A stretch of 11,057 nucleotides of DNA from an uncultured Candidatus Melainabacteria bacterium (GCA_934717895.1 CAKUZO010000058.1:1-11057), one strand, 5' to 3'; counted from the stretch's first letter, positions 1 through 6,220 are shown. Translations and numbers: made by a program. The notes: generated by a model from the letters alone, not told the origin.

Positions 1-42
1 CATTTCTTCTACTTCTTTTGTTACTTGTATACGATCCAACAT
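1..42 (-). CDS. Start of an unidentified gene, cut by the left edge
   Basis: An ATG at 40-42 on the minus strand opens a frame of 14 residues (MLDRIQVTKEVEEM) that reaches the window edge without a stop. A strong Shine-Dalgarno sequence (AAGGGAG) lies 9 nt before the ATG, and a plausible sigma-70 promoter lies just upstream. Both support a real gene start rather than a chance frame. Too little protein is visible to name it. The gene lies downstream of lipA on the same strand, but its own promoter suggests it can be transcribed separately. Confidence 0.6.
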   Translation of the reverse strand, partial: MLDRIQVTKEVEEM

Positions 43-76
43 TTTCTATTACTCCCTTCGGTTATATACAAGTTTT

Positions 77-104
77 ATTTTACGTGCTGAAAGTGTTGAG
101 TCAA
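77..104 (-). promoter_or_regulatory. Sigma-70-type promoter for the left-edge gene
   Basis: On the minus strand, TTGACT (99-104) and TAAAAT (77-82) are separated by 16 bp; each hexamer matches the consensus at five of six positions. Transcription would begin near 70, giving a leader of about 28 nt that contains the AAGGGAG ribosome-binding site. The rest of the gap from 105 to 223 shows no gene and no convincing lipA terminator, only a weak AGCC/GGCT hairpin near 170-190. Confidence 0.5.
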
Positions 105-223
105 GAATTAGGGAAAAGTTTTGCTGCATATTGAAAGTCGTTATTGTTGCAAATTAGTATTGTTAAACAAGCCATGAACTACAAGGCTGTTAGTGTTTTA
201 TATCCCAACTATTTATAAACTAT

Positions 224-1066
224 TTAAACTAATTCGGCAGCTCTGTATGAACTTCTGACAAGTGGGCCGATTTGGTAGTTTTTTATACCGACTTTTTTAG
301 CTAATGCTTTTAATTCATCGTATTCTTGCGGAGTGTAATACTTTGCAACTTCAAGGTGTTGCTTTGACGGTTGAATATATTGCCCGATTGTGACAATATC
401 ACAGCCAACATCTTTCAAGTCAACAAGAGTTTGTTCAATCTGTTCGAAAGTTTCTCCAAGTCCTATTATAAGCCCTGATTTTGTCAAAATGTCACTGTTA
501 TCTTTCACGTATTTCAAAACTTCAAGAGAACAGTTGTAGTCACCTTGTGGTCGAACAGCTTTAAAAATATCTCTAACAGCTTCGATATTATGGTTAAAAA
601 CATCAGGGTGTGCTTTTATGATTAAATCAAGACTGTTTTTATTGCCCTTAAAATCCGGAGTTAAAATTTCAATTTTAGTGTCAGGGCAAATTTTTCGGAT
701 TTCATAAATGCAATTTGCAAAGTGCTCTGCTCCGCCATCTGGCAAGTCGTCACGAGTTACTGAGGTGATAACGGCATACTTTAAGCCCAAAGCTTGTACT
801 GCTTCTGCGACATGTTTTGGCTCTTGCGGGTCAAGAGGTTTTGGTTTTGCGCAAGTTATGTTACAATATTTGCAATTTCTTGTGCAATCGCCACCCATAA
901 TCAAAAAAGTTGCGGTATTTTTTGTGTAACATTCGTTTTTGTTAGGGCAACGCGCATTTTCACAAACTGTGTTTAGACATTTTGTCTTTAAAATTTTTCT
1001 AACCGTACGGGTTTTGTCCGTATCAATAATCGGTCTTTTTAAATAATCAGGTAATCTTCTTTGCAT
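224..1066 (-). CDS. lipA: Lipoyl synthase (radical SAM, two iron-sulfur clusters)
   Basis: LipA inserts two sulfur atoms into protein-bound octanoyl groups, making the lipoyl cofactor of 2-oxoacid dehydrogenases and the glycine cleavage H protein. The 280-residue product has the family's hallmarks. The auxiliary 4Fe-4S cluster ligands are C35, C40 and C46 (TVCENARCPNKNEC). The radical-SAM CxxxCxxC motif is C61, C65 and C68 (CTRNCKYC). The C-terminal RSS motif, whose serine ligates the auxiliary cluster, is in LVRSSYRA. Length is slightly below the usual 290-320. The ATG at 1066 has no Shine-Dalgarno sequence, but a TATAAT lies 7 nt upstream, so the message may be leaderless. lpdA, which recycles the lipoyl group, is about 1.4 kb away on the same strand. 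No lipB is seen here. Confidence 0.97.
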   Translation of the reverse strand: MQRRLPDYLKRPIIDTDKTRTVRKILKTKCLNTVCENARCPNKNECYTKNTATFLIMGGDCTRNCKYCNITCAKPKPLDPQEPKHVAEAVQALGLKYAVITSVTRDDLPDGGAEHFANCIYEIRKICPDTKIEILTPDFKGNKNSLDLIIKAHPDVFNHNIEAVRDIFKAVRPQGDYNCSLEVLKYVKDNSDILTKSGLIIGLGETFEQIEQTLVDLKDVGCDIVTIGQYIQPSKQHLEVAKYYTPQEYDELKALAKKVGIKNYQIGPLVRSSYRAAELV

Positions 1067-1073
1067 ATTTTAA

Positions 1074-1079
1074 ATTATA
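1074..1079 (-). promoter_or_regulatory. Candidate leaderless -10 element of lipA
   Basis: TATAAT on the minus strand is followed by exactly 7 nt and then the lipA ATG. Initiation 7 nt downstream of the -10 would place the transcript start at the A of the start codon. No good -35 hexamer is present at 15-19 bp; an upstream TGC may give some extended -10 character. The lack of any ribosome-binding site before lipA fits a leaderless message. Confidence 0.5.
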
Positions 1080-1090
1080 TAGCAAAAATA

Positions 1091-1119
1091 TTGATTTTCA
1101 TGACTTAAAACGCTATAAT
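1091..1119 (+). promoter_or_regulatory. Sigma-70 promoter for the small exported protein
   Basis: TTGATT (1091-1096) and a perfect TATAAT (1114-1119) are separated by 17 bp. Transcription would begin near 1126, giving a leader of about 35 nt with the ribosome-binding site AAAGGAG at 1146-1152, 8 nt before the ATG. The promoter is divergent from, and about 12 bp away from, the lipA -10 element. Confidence 0.7.
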
Positions 1120-1160
1120 GTAATTAAACAAGTAAAAATGTAACAAAGGAGTAAACACTC

Positions 1161-1403
1161 ATGAAAAAATTGATGACAATTTTATGCTTATTGTGCTTTG
1201 CAGGTTGTGCTTATGCTGAGATTTATGAAATTCCGGGTTCTCGTGTAGAAACAACAACTGAGGTTCAAGTTTCGCAAGATAATACAAAGCAAGTTAGTGA
1301 CACAAAGGTAAAAAGAAAAAGAATTTTCCGTCACAGAGATCAAAATCCGACAAACTCATATTGGAATTTTGGCAAAGTTCCTTTCTGGACAGGTTCTATC
1401 TAG
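1161..1403 (+). CDS. Small exported protein, possible lipoprotein
   Basis: I do not recognise the family. The 80-residue product begins with a clear Sec signal: a basic start (MKK), a hydrophobic stretch at residues 4-15, then FAGC with C16, a poor lipobox because position -3 is Phe. A signal peptidase I site (AYA before E20) follows at once, so either lipidation at C16 or a free periplasmic product is possible. The mature part, residues 20-80, is hydrophilic, with a basic patch (KVKRKRIFRHR, 49-59) and an aromatic C-terminus (SYWNFGKVPFWTG). It has its own promoter and Shine-Dalgarno sequence and ends at a strong terminator, so it is a single-gene unit. A role in the envelope is inferred from export only. 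Confidence 0.8.
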   Translation: MKKLMTILCLLCFAGCAYAEIYEIPGSRVETTTEVQVSQDNTKQVSDTKVKRKRIFRHRDQNPTNSYWNFGKVPFWTGSI

Positions 1404-1421
1404 GATTTAGATAAAAACATT

Positions 1422-1459
1422 AAAAAGCACTATTTCTAAAATCTGAAATAGTGCTTTTT
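1422..1459. terminator. Bidirectional intrinsic terminator
   Basis: A perfect 15-bp inverted repeat (1422-1436 with 1445-1459) surrounds an 8-nt loop. It has a GC-containing core (GCAC/GTGC), with A5 at its left end and T6 at its right end, so both strands end in a U tract. It lies between convergent genes and can serve both. Confidence 0.9.
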
Positions 1460-1484
1460 TAATTCATTATCTATCTTTTTCTGC

Positions 1485-2348
1485 TTATTGCAATGGTTTT
1501 GGCTTTCTAGGCAAATCTTTAAAGCTTCCTAATTTGGAATCAATTCGGAAAATAATCATTTCAATGTAAATTTTTGCTAGTCCTAAAATTGTTCCAATTT
1601 CGTCAACCGACTTATTTTTAGATGTCAATGAATTAACAATCATGCGTTCTCTGTCACTTAAACCAGAATTGAGGATTTGCTTTGATTTGTAATCATTCTC
1701 TTCAAATGCGTTTATTCCTAAATCCATCTCTGCAATAGGGCTTCCATCTTTTTCAAGCTCATTAAGTTGAATACGAATTGGTTTTTCAGGAGATACTGTT
1801 GGTTTAAATGTATTTCGCTTAAATTCATAAAGGAATTGACTAATTTTAAAATTTGGATTTTCTTTATTTTTGTTTGTAACATTTACAAAGTTTAAGCGTA
1901 AGTCTTGTAAACAGTCATCATAGGAGCAATTTTTTTGCATTTTGAATTTTTCTTTTGCCATTTTTTGTAAAAATGGGTCAACTGCTTGAAACGCTATATT
2001 TTTTTCTTCTAGAGTTTTTGCGGAAAAATATGTTTTGACCGCATTTAAAAATTCCTTATTTTCAGGGATTACACCTGCCAAGTGGGTTCTCAAAAATCTT
2101 TGTACAGTAGTCCTATCAACTCCAAAACGTTCTGCAATTTCATTTTGAGTTACTCCGGCTTTTCTCATTGTAGCGATTTCATTAATATTTTCCTGCAATC
2201 GCTGAGATGCAGTTTTAGCAATATTATCTCTAAACTGTTTAGGTGCATATTTGATTTCTTGATTATTAAGATGTTGAGCAGGCTTTAAGATAGAACTTTT
2301 AGCTAACTGAGAACCTTTTTCAACCATAAAATTTAAGTTAACAAGCAT
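1485..2348 (-). CDS. Atypical sigma-70-like protein with N-terminal helix-turn-helix
   Basis: The protein appears to join a DNA-binding helix-turn-helix to a degenerate sigma factor. Residues 58-90 (ATMRKAGVTQNEIAERFGVD onward) form a Hin/resolvase-type HTH. Residues about 118-185 resemble sigma region 2: a helix around FLQKMAKEKFK, an acidic YDDCLQDL, then FKISQFLYEFKRNTF where region 2.3-2.4 would lie. Residues 228-275 resemble region 4 (LSDRERMIVNSL, then SVDEIGTILGLA). The ATG at 2348 is preferred, giving 287 residues, because AAAGGA lies 7 nt upstream. An in-frame ATG at 2387 has no ribosome-binding site and overlaps a likely -10. The gene lies 78 bp downstream of lpdA on the same strand and converges on a terminator. 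Whether it is a working sigma factor is inference; it could be a regulator that has kept the sigma fold. Confidence 0.8.
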   Translation of the reverse strand: MLVNLNFMVEKGSQLAKSSILKPAQHLNNQEIKYAPKQFRDNIAKTASQRLQENINEIATMRKAGVTQNEIAERFGVDRTTVQRFLRTHLAGVIPENKEFLNAVKTYFSAKTLEEKNIAFQAVDPFLQKMAKEKFKMQKNCSYDDCLQDLRLNFVNVTNKNKENPNFKISQFLYEFKRNTFKPTVSPEKPIRIQLNELEKDGSPIAEMDLGINAFEENDYKSKQILNSGLSDRERMIVNSLTSKNKSVDEIGTILGLAKIYIEMIIFRIDSKLGSFKDLPRKPKPLQ

Positions 2349-2355
2349 AATAATA

Positions 2356-2388
2356 TCCTTTCGATAGCTAAAAAACTTGAAAATCATA
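2356..2388 (-). promoter_or_regulatory. -10 box and start-deciding ribosome-binding site of the sigma-like gene
   Basis: On the minus strand, TATGAT (2383-2388, five of six to consensus) would start transcription near 2376. AAAGGA at 2356-2361 is spaced 7 nt from the ATG at 2346-2348. This rules against the upstream in-frame ATG at 2385-2387, which lies inside the -10. No clear -35 is visible. Confidence 0.5.
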
Positions 2389-2426
2389 GTTTTTGCCAGT
2401 AGTTTAATAAAAGTTTACAAGTAATT

Positions 2427-3704
2427 TTATAACCTAAACAAACACTCAAAAATACCTTCCGAATACGTCGGGTGAGCAAAACAAACTTTTTTCAAATCGT
2501 CAACTGTTACGTTATTTTGCATTGCGATTGTGATTTCTTGAATAAGTGCTGATGCTTCTTTTGAAACGATATGTGCTCCAACGATTTTGTCGTTTTGAGA
2601 AAGAATTTTGATGAACCCATCAGAGCAGTTGTCGCAATGAGATTTACCGAGTGCAGAAATCAGCAAATTCGATTTTTGATAACTTCCTTCTTCCAAATCC
2701 TGTTCGCGTTTCCCGACCCAAGCGATTTCAGGACAACCATAAACCACTGATGGTACAAGGTTTTCATTAAACTCAATTTTGGAAACTTCTGCAACAGCTT
2801 GTTTTATTGCAAAGTGGGCAAGTTGAATTTTTCCACATGCATCACCGATGCAAATTTCTGCGTTTTTAATAGGTTGTGGGGTTCTGCCGGTTGCCAAAAG
2901 AACAAGTTCTGGCGTCAAAACTTCGCCTGATTTTAGGGTTACGGTTCGATTTTCAACTTTTTCAACGCCGTTTGATGTGTAGAATTTGATTTTCTTTGAT
3001 TTGAAAATTCTTTCAACTCTTTTGGAAACCTCGACATCTGCAAGTGGCAAAAGATGTTCCGCCATTTCGACAACCGTTACTTCGACATCAAACGCTGATA
3101 AAATTCTTGCCCATTCAATTCCAATTGCTCCGGAACCGATTATGACAATGCTTTTGGGCAAAGTTTTTAACTCTAAAATGTCGTCTGATGAAAGAATAAA
3201 TTCATGATCAAATCGAAGTCCCTCAAAATCACGTGGCTTTGAGCCTGTTGCAACAATAACTTTCGCGCATTCATAGGTTTCTCCGTTGGCACAAATCTGC
3301 TCAATCCCTTTTTCAGAAATTGCGTTGGTGTCACGAAGTGACGGGTGAGGGGTACAAACTTCTGCCTCTGCATTAACAACGACAACACCGGCGTTTTTCA
3401 AAGAAAGTTCCAATGATTTTCTAAGTTTTTCAACCACTTTGTCTTTATGCTCAACGACTTTTGAGTAGTCAAAAGAGAGGTTTTCGGCGGTAATTCCCAA
3501 AGATTCAGCGGATTTAATTTCTTCGTAAAGTTCTGCTGAGTGTAAAATCGCTTTTGTTGGGATACAGCCTCTATTTAGGCAAACTCCGCCGACTTTGTCT
3601 TTTTCAAACATAACGACCGAAAGACCTTTTGCACGTGCCTGAAAAGCTGCTGTATATCCGGCAGGTCCGCCGCCTATTATTCCTAAATCAAATTGTTGTG
3701 TCAT
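2427..3704 (-). CDS. lpdA: Dihydrolipoamide dehydrogenase (E3), short variant
   Basis: This flavoprotein reoxidises dihydrolipoyl groups and passes electrons to NAD+. Visible elements are the FAD Rossmann motif GGGPAG (11-16), the redox disulfide C42/C47 in GGVCLNRGCIPTK, ATGSKP, an NAD-binding IGSGAIG, ATGR, a second FAD motif IGDACG, and the catalytic HPTYSE near the C-terminus (H411, E416). The start is supported by AAGGGG 7 nt before the ATG. At 425 residues it is shorter than the usual 460-475: GR-to-GD spans about 16 residues where E. coli-type Lpd has about 42. Between the first FAD half and ATGSKP there seem to be 10-12 extra residues encoded by a palindromic stretch. All catalytic motifs remain, so it is probably functional. 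A related flavoprotein disulfide reductase is less likely given GGVCLNRGCIPTK and HPTxSE. Confidence 0.9.
   Translation of the reverse strand: MTQQFDLGIIGGGPAGYTAAFQARAKGLSVVMFEKDKVGGVCLNRGCIPTKAILHSAELYEEIKSAESLGITAENLSFDYSKVVEHKDKVVEKLRKSLELSLKNAGVVVVNAEAEVCTPHPSLRDTNAISEKGIEQICANGETYECAKVIVATGSKPRDFEGLRFDHEFILSSDDILELKTLPKSIVIIGSGAIGIEWARILSAFDVEVTVVEMAEHLLPLADVEVSKRVERIFKSKKIKFYTSNGVEKVENRTVTLKSGEVLTPELVLLATGRTPQPIKNAEICIGDACGKIQLAHFAIKQAVAEVSKIEFNENLVPSVVYGCPEIAWVGKREQDLEEGSYQKSNLLISALGKSHCDNCSDGFIKILSQNDKIVGAHIVSKEASALIQEITIAMQNNVTVDDLKKVCFAHPTYSEGIFECLFRL
3302..3353 (-). repeat. Palindromic repeat-like insertion inside lpdA
   Basis: On the minus strand this stretch contains CCCCTCACCCGTCACTTCG, with the hairpin GTCAC-3nt-GTGAC at 3330-3342. 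It encodes TPHPSLRDT and the residues after it, between AEAEV and the strand leading to ATGSKP, where other Lpd proteins have a short loop. The DNA looks like the common intergenic palindromes whose chance translation is TPHPSLRDT. An in-frame insertion into a tolerant loop is my inference. Confidence 0.45.
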
Positions 3705-3734
3705 TTTTAACCCCTTTTTAAACTTTTTTATTCT

Positions 3735-3766
3735 TATTGGCGAGGTAGTTACCCCGCCCTACAATA
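3735..3766. repeat. GC-rich palindrome upstream of lpdA
   Basis: GGCG-A-GGTA-GT-TACC-C-CGCC at 3739-3758 is a near-perfect 20-bp palindrome. The flanks TATTG (3735-3739) and CAATA (3762-3766) extend it with a small bulge. It is far richer in GC than its surroundings and lies about 30-60 nt before the lpdA start. It could form a hairpin in the lpdA leader or act as a terminator for transcripts arriving from alr, though no U tract follows directly. It looks like a dispersed intergenic repeat. Confidence 0.6.
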
Positions 3767-3785
3767 GATTTATTAATCTGTAACT

Positions 3786-3904
3786 GTCACTCCGGACTCC
3801 GATCCGGAGTCTATTTTAAAATTTTATAATAGATTCTGAATAGCAAGAAAATTTATTTTTCACTAATCGTTCAAAATAATTTTCTAAGCTTTCAGAATGA
3901 CGAC
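3786..3904. repeat. Paired inverted palindromic element (REPIN-like)
   Basis: Two hairpin units face each other. The first (plus, 3786-3815) runs from GTCACTC through the 8-bp stem ACTCCGGA/TCCGGAGT (3789-3796 with 3803-3810) to GAGTCTATT. The second, read on the minus strand (3901 down to 3828), runs from GTCATTC through the arms ATTCTGAA/TTCAGAAT (3833-3840 with 3891-3898) and an imperfect inner stem to GAATCTATT. The outer ends are GTCA and TGAC. The inner ends TCTATT/AATAGA are themselves inverted around an AT-rich centre. This resembles paired REP sequences. A related single unit lies at 6221-6286. Confidence 0.7.
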
Positions 3905-3918
3905 AATATTTTATTTAC

Positions 3919-3977
3919 TGTAACGAACTTACCGTCTTATCGTCTTAGCGCCCTATCGACTTCTAAAATCTTAGCCG
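3919..3977. repeat. Degenerate 8-bp tandem array abutting alr
   Basis: From 3928 four successive octamers fit CYTANCGN (starts at 3928, 3936, 3944 and 3952), followed by a diverged copy at 3960 and another good copy at 3970. The period is 8 bp for the first five units. The array ends 2 bp before the alr stop codon (3980-3982). It has no long open frame and no hairpin. A matching array lies at the end of mnmE. Confidence 0.7.
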
Positions 3978-3979
3978 CA

Positions 3980-5104
3980 TTACCTCGTATATACCCTCGG
4001 CAGTCTTACTTTCAATCGGCATGTGAGCTCGTAATTGATTGTTCCGAGGATTTTTGCCCATTCATCGATTGAATGAGTTTCGTCTAATACGGTGATTACA
4101 TCGCCTAGTTCTGCATCTACGCCTGTTATGTCGAACATCATTTGATCCATTGTGATGTTACCGATTTGCGGAACTTCTTTGCCATGCAAAACCCCATTGA
4201 TTTTGTTGGAAAGTCCTCTTGGAACGCCATCTGCATAGCCCAATGGAACTGTTGCAATTTTGCGTGTGCCGTGTGCTGTAAATGTGTGACCGTAACTTAC
4301 GCCTTCGCCGTCTTTTGCCTCGTGAATGTTTACAATTCTCGCTTTTAATGACAAAACTGGTTTCAAATCAGGCTTTTTGACTTCACCATCAGACGGCAAA
4401 TCAGGATAAAGCCCATAAATTCCGATACCTGCACGACGCATGTTGGAATTTGGAACATCATAACACATTGCTCCGGCTGTGTTTAAGATATGCAATAACA
4501 AGCCTTTTGTGTCAATTTGAGAAATAACTTTGTTCCATCTGTCGATTTGAATTTGAGTTTTTTCTCTGATTTCTGCATTTGCAAGGTGAGTGAAAACTCC
4601 TCTGAAATCAAGGTAGTCAGCCTCACGAACTTCTTTTATAAAATCAACTGCGTCATCAACAGAAACACCAATTCTGTTCATGCCTGTATCGAGTTTTACG
4701 TGAACTTTCGGCTTTATTCCTGTTCTTTCATAAGCCTGTTTGCAAGCTTCAAGATGCTCTTTTGAGAAAATTGCGATTGTGATATCTGATTTAACCGCTG
4801 TTTCTACTGCCCAAACAGGAACTGCACCTAAAACAAGAATTTCGCAATTGATTTTTGCTTGTCTTAAATCAACACCTTCATCAATTGAGGCAACACCAAG
4901 CATATCAGCGCCCGACGCAAGAAGTGTTGGTGCAATCATTACGGAGCCATGCCCATAAGCATCTGCTTTTACGACTGCCAAAAGTTTAACGTTTTTTGGA
5001 GTATTTTTTCTGATTGCGCGCATATTGTGTGAAATGTTTTCTAAATTAATCTCAACCCAGCTATCTCTGTGGATATTTATATTTGTTTGTCTAACGTTTT
5101 TCAT
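3980..5104 (-). CDS. alr: Alanine racemase (PLP-dependent)
   Basis: Alr interconverts L- and D-alanine in the cytoplasm, supplying D-alanine for peptidoglycan. The 374-residue product matches the family: the PLP-binding lysine K46 in AVVKADAYGHG, a TIM barrel with HVKLDTGMNRIG (135-146), MRRAGIGIYG (222-231), the catalytic tyrosine Y271 in GVSYGHTF, and the substrate-site segment NITMDQMM (316-323). The ATG at 5104 is chosen. An in-frame TTG at 5140 would add 12 residues, but it coincides with a likely -35 hexamer and has no ribosome-binding site. The ATG itself has no Shine-Dalgarno sequence and lies 7 nt after a -10, suggesting a leaderless message. It is followed directly by an octamer array and a REPIN-like element, and then by lpdA on the same strand. 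Confidence 0.96.
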   Translation of the reverse strand: MKNVRQTNINIHRDSWVEINLENISHNMRAIRKNTPKNVKLLAVVKADAYGHGSVMIAPTLLASGADMLGVASIDEGVDLRQAKINCEILVLGAVPVWAVETAVKSDITIAIFSKEHLEACKQAYERTGIKPKVHVKLDTGMNRIGVSVDDAVDFIKEVREADYLDFRGVFTHLANAEIREKTQIQIDRWNKVISQIDTKGLLLHILNTAGAMCYDVPNSNMRRAGIGIYGLYPDLPSDGEVKKPDLKPVLSLKARIVNIHEAKDGEGVSYGHTFTAHGTRKIATVPLGYADGVPRGLSNKINGVLHGKEVPQIGNITMDQMMFDITGVDAELGDVITVLDETHSIDEWAKILGTINYELTCRLKVRLPRVYTR

Positions 5105-5111
5105 AATTTTT

Positions 5112-5140
5112 AGTATAATACCAAAAGCAAATCGAGGCAA
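5112..5140 (-). promoter_or_regulatory. Promoter of alr, probably leaderless
   Basis: On the minus strand TTGCCT (5135-5140) and TATACT (5112-5117) are 17 bp apart. Exactly 7 nt separate the -10 from the alr ATG, so transcription should begin at or next to the start codon. Confidence 0.6.
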
Positions 5141-5225
5141 GAAAAATTTTAATAAAAATTTTATATCCGAATAAAATTCATGATGTAATATAGTATTGTG
5201 AAATTACGTAATAGAGGAGAAAATA

Positions 5226-5534
5226 ATGAGTGTATATGAAGCCGGAATGATGGTATGTTTTGGAATTAGCTGGCCTGTTGCAGCACTAAAAACCTATAAA
5301 TGTAAATGTGTACATGGGAAAAGTATCCATTTTTCAATGTTAATTTTGTTGGGTTACGTTTGTGGAATCGCCCATAAAGTGCTTGATGATATGGATTGGG
5401 TGTTCTGGCTGTACATAATGAACACGTTCTTCCTGCTCGTGGACATGTATCTGTATTATTTGTATCGAAACAACAAAGCGCCGATTGAGCCGGTTGATGA
5501 TAATTTTGATGATGAAAAAATTGATAATGTATAA
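5226..5534 (+). CDS. Small PQ-loop / SemiSWEET-like membrane protein
   Basis: The 102-residue product has three likely membrane spans (about 5-20, 35-52 and 57-80) and a hydrophilic acidic tail (84-102). The first span carries GISWP, with proline where the PQ-loop lies. It is followed by a basic loop ending in GKS, a second span with GYVCGIAHK, and a third rich in aromatics. This spacing fits the triple-helix bundle of bacterial SemiSWEET/MtN3-type proteins, which work as dimers and move sugars or other small solutes. The substrate cannot be read. A strong Shine-Dalgarno sequence (AGAGGAGA, 5213-5220) precedes the ATG. TAATAT/TATAGT at 5186-5194 could be the -10. The gene is divergent from alr and ends at a strong terminator, so it is probably monocistronic. 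Confidence 0.75.
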   Translation: MSVYEAGMMVCFGISWPVAALKTYKCKCVHGKSIHFSMLILLGYVCGIAHKVLDDMDWVFWLYIMNTFFLLVDMYLYYLYRNNKAPIEPVDDNFDDEKIDNV

Positions 5535-5560
5535 TATAACAAATTTTTCATTTCTTATAT

Positions 5561-5593
5561 AAAAAATGACGGATTATTGTTCCGTCATTTTTT
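5561..5593. terminator. Bidirectional intrinsic terminator
   Basis: A perfect 13-bp stem (5561-5573 with 5581-5593) with a TGACGGA/TCCGTCA core and a 7-nt loop. It has A6 on the left arm and T6 on the right, giving a U tract on both strands. It lies between two convergent genes. Confidence 0.9.
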
Positions 5594-5618
5594 ATTCGAT
5601 TTATTTCTGATTTTAAGT

Positions 5619-6110
5619 TTATTCTACACAATTAATAGTTTTAATTTTTTTTGTTGGAAAAGTTGTTGTGTCAACGTAAGTTTTTGAATAATTTCCGTTA
5701 ATATTATTACTTACAGTTAATCTGGGGGAAGTATGGTCCGGTCTTATAGTTGTATCTTTTTGTTCTACCGTTTGTCCAAACTTATTGAATTTTTCAAAAA
5801 TTCGTCTTGTAATTTTTGAAAACCGATTTTTTGAAGCCGGTCCAAAACCTTGCCTTTTTTCATATCTGCTGGCTGTTGAAATTAAATCGCCGTATTTATC
5901 AAATGTGTCAATATTTAGCAAGGAAGAATTTTCACATTGAGAAGATGTAAACCTTTTTGTTAAAACAACTTCTTTGGTTTTATTGTTAATTGTTGTATAT
6001 AATTTCTGCCCTTTTTTGTTTGTTTTTACAAATGTTTGCAAACCACTTTTTGATGTTTTCCCAATTTGTTTGCCAAAATTATTGCCAATTTTTATTCCAA
6101 ACATTTTCAT
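5619..6110 (-). CDS. Unrecognised basic protein with three similar motifs
   Basis: I do not recognise this 163-residue protein. It is rich in Lys, Asn and Thr, with no signal peptide or membrane span. Three segments look alike: TNKKGQKLY (30-38), TFDKYGDLIS (69-78) and KFNKFGQTVE (107-116). They share a [DN]K-x-G-[DQ] core and are spaced 38-40 residues apart. The core is faintly like the YD motif of RHS proteins, but the spacing differs and the repeats are too few to claim that family. A purine-rich AAAGG lies 4 nt before the first ATG (6110); a second ATG two codons later would give better spacing. A TATAAT at 6173-6178 on the same strand may be the -10. It shares a strong terminator with the convergent SemiSWEET-like gene. 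Confidence 0.6.
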   Translation of the reverse strand: MKMFGIKIGNNFGKQIGKTSKSGLQTFVKTNKKGQKLYTTINNKTKEVVLTKRFTSSQCENSSLLNIDTFDKYGDLISTASRYEKRQGFGPASKNRFSKITRRIFEKFNKFGQTVEQKDTTIRPDHTSPRLTVSNNINGNYSKTYVDTTTFPTKKIKTINCVE

Positions 6111-6172
6111 TTTTCCTTTCTTTTTCGTTTCTTTTTCTTGTTTAAAACCTGTAAAAAATTTTTTTGCTACGT

Positions 6173-6178
6173 ATTATA
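6173..6178 (-). promoter_or_regulatory. Possible -10 element of the 163-residue protein gene
   Basis: A perfect TATAAT on the minus strand would start transcription near 6166, giving a leader of about 55 nt. No good -35 is visible at 17 bp (ATATCA), so this is tentative in such AT-rich DNA. Confidence 0.35.
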
Positions 6179-6220
6179 TAAAAATATCAAAATCATGATA
6201 TGCTTTTAGGTAAGTTTTTT

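Noticed and set aside
43..223. tRNA or structured RNA between lipA and the left-edge gene
   Set aside because: I found no cloverleaf and no stable GC-containing hairpin; only a weak four-base stem is present.
2349..2387. Thirteen-residue N-terminal extension of the sigma-like protein from the ATG at 2387
   Set aside because: No Shine-Dalgarno sequence precedes it and it overlaps a TATGAT; the ATG at 2348 has AAAGGA at 7 nt.
3173..3388. Alternative minus-strand frame inside lpdA, as evidence of a frameshift
   Set aside because: The main lpdA frame is continuous through this region with all motifs in order; no frameshift is needed.
3928..3977. CRISPR array
   Set aside because: The units are 8 bp, degenerate and without spacers; no cas genes are present.
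5105..5140. Twelve-residue N-terminal extension of alr from a TTG start
   Set aside because: The TTG lies in the likely -35 hexamer, the extension would span the -10, there is no ribosome-binding site, and alanine racemases usually start near the downstream ATG.
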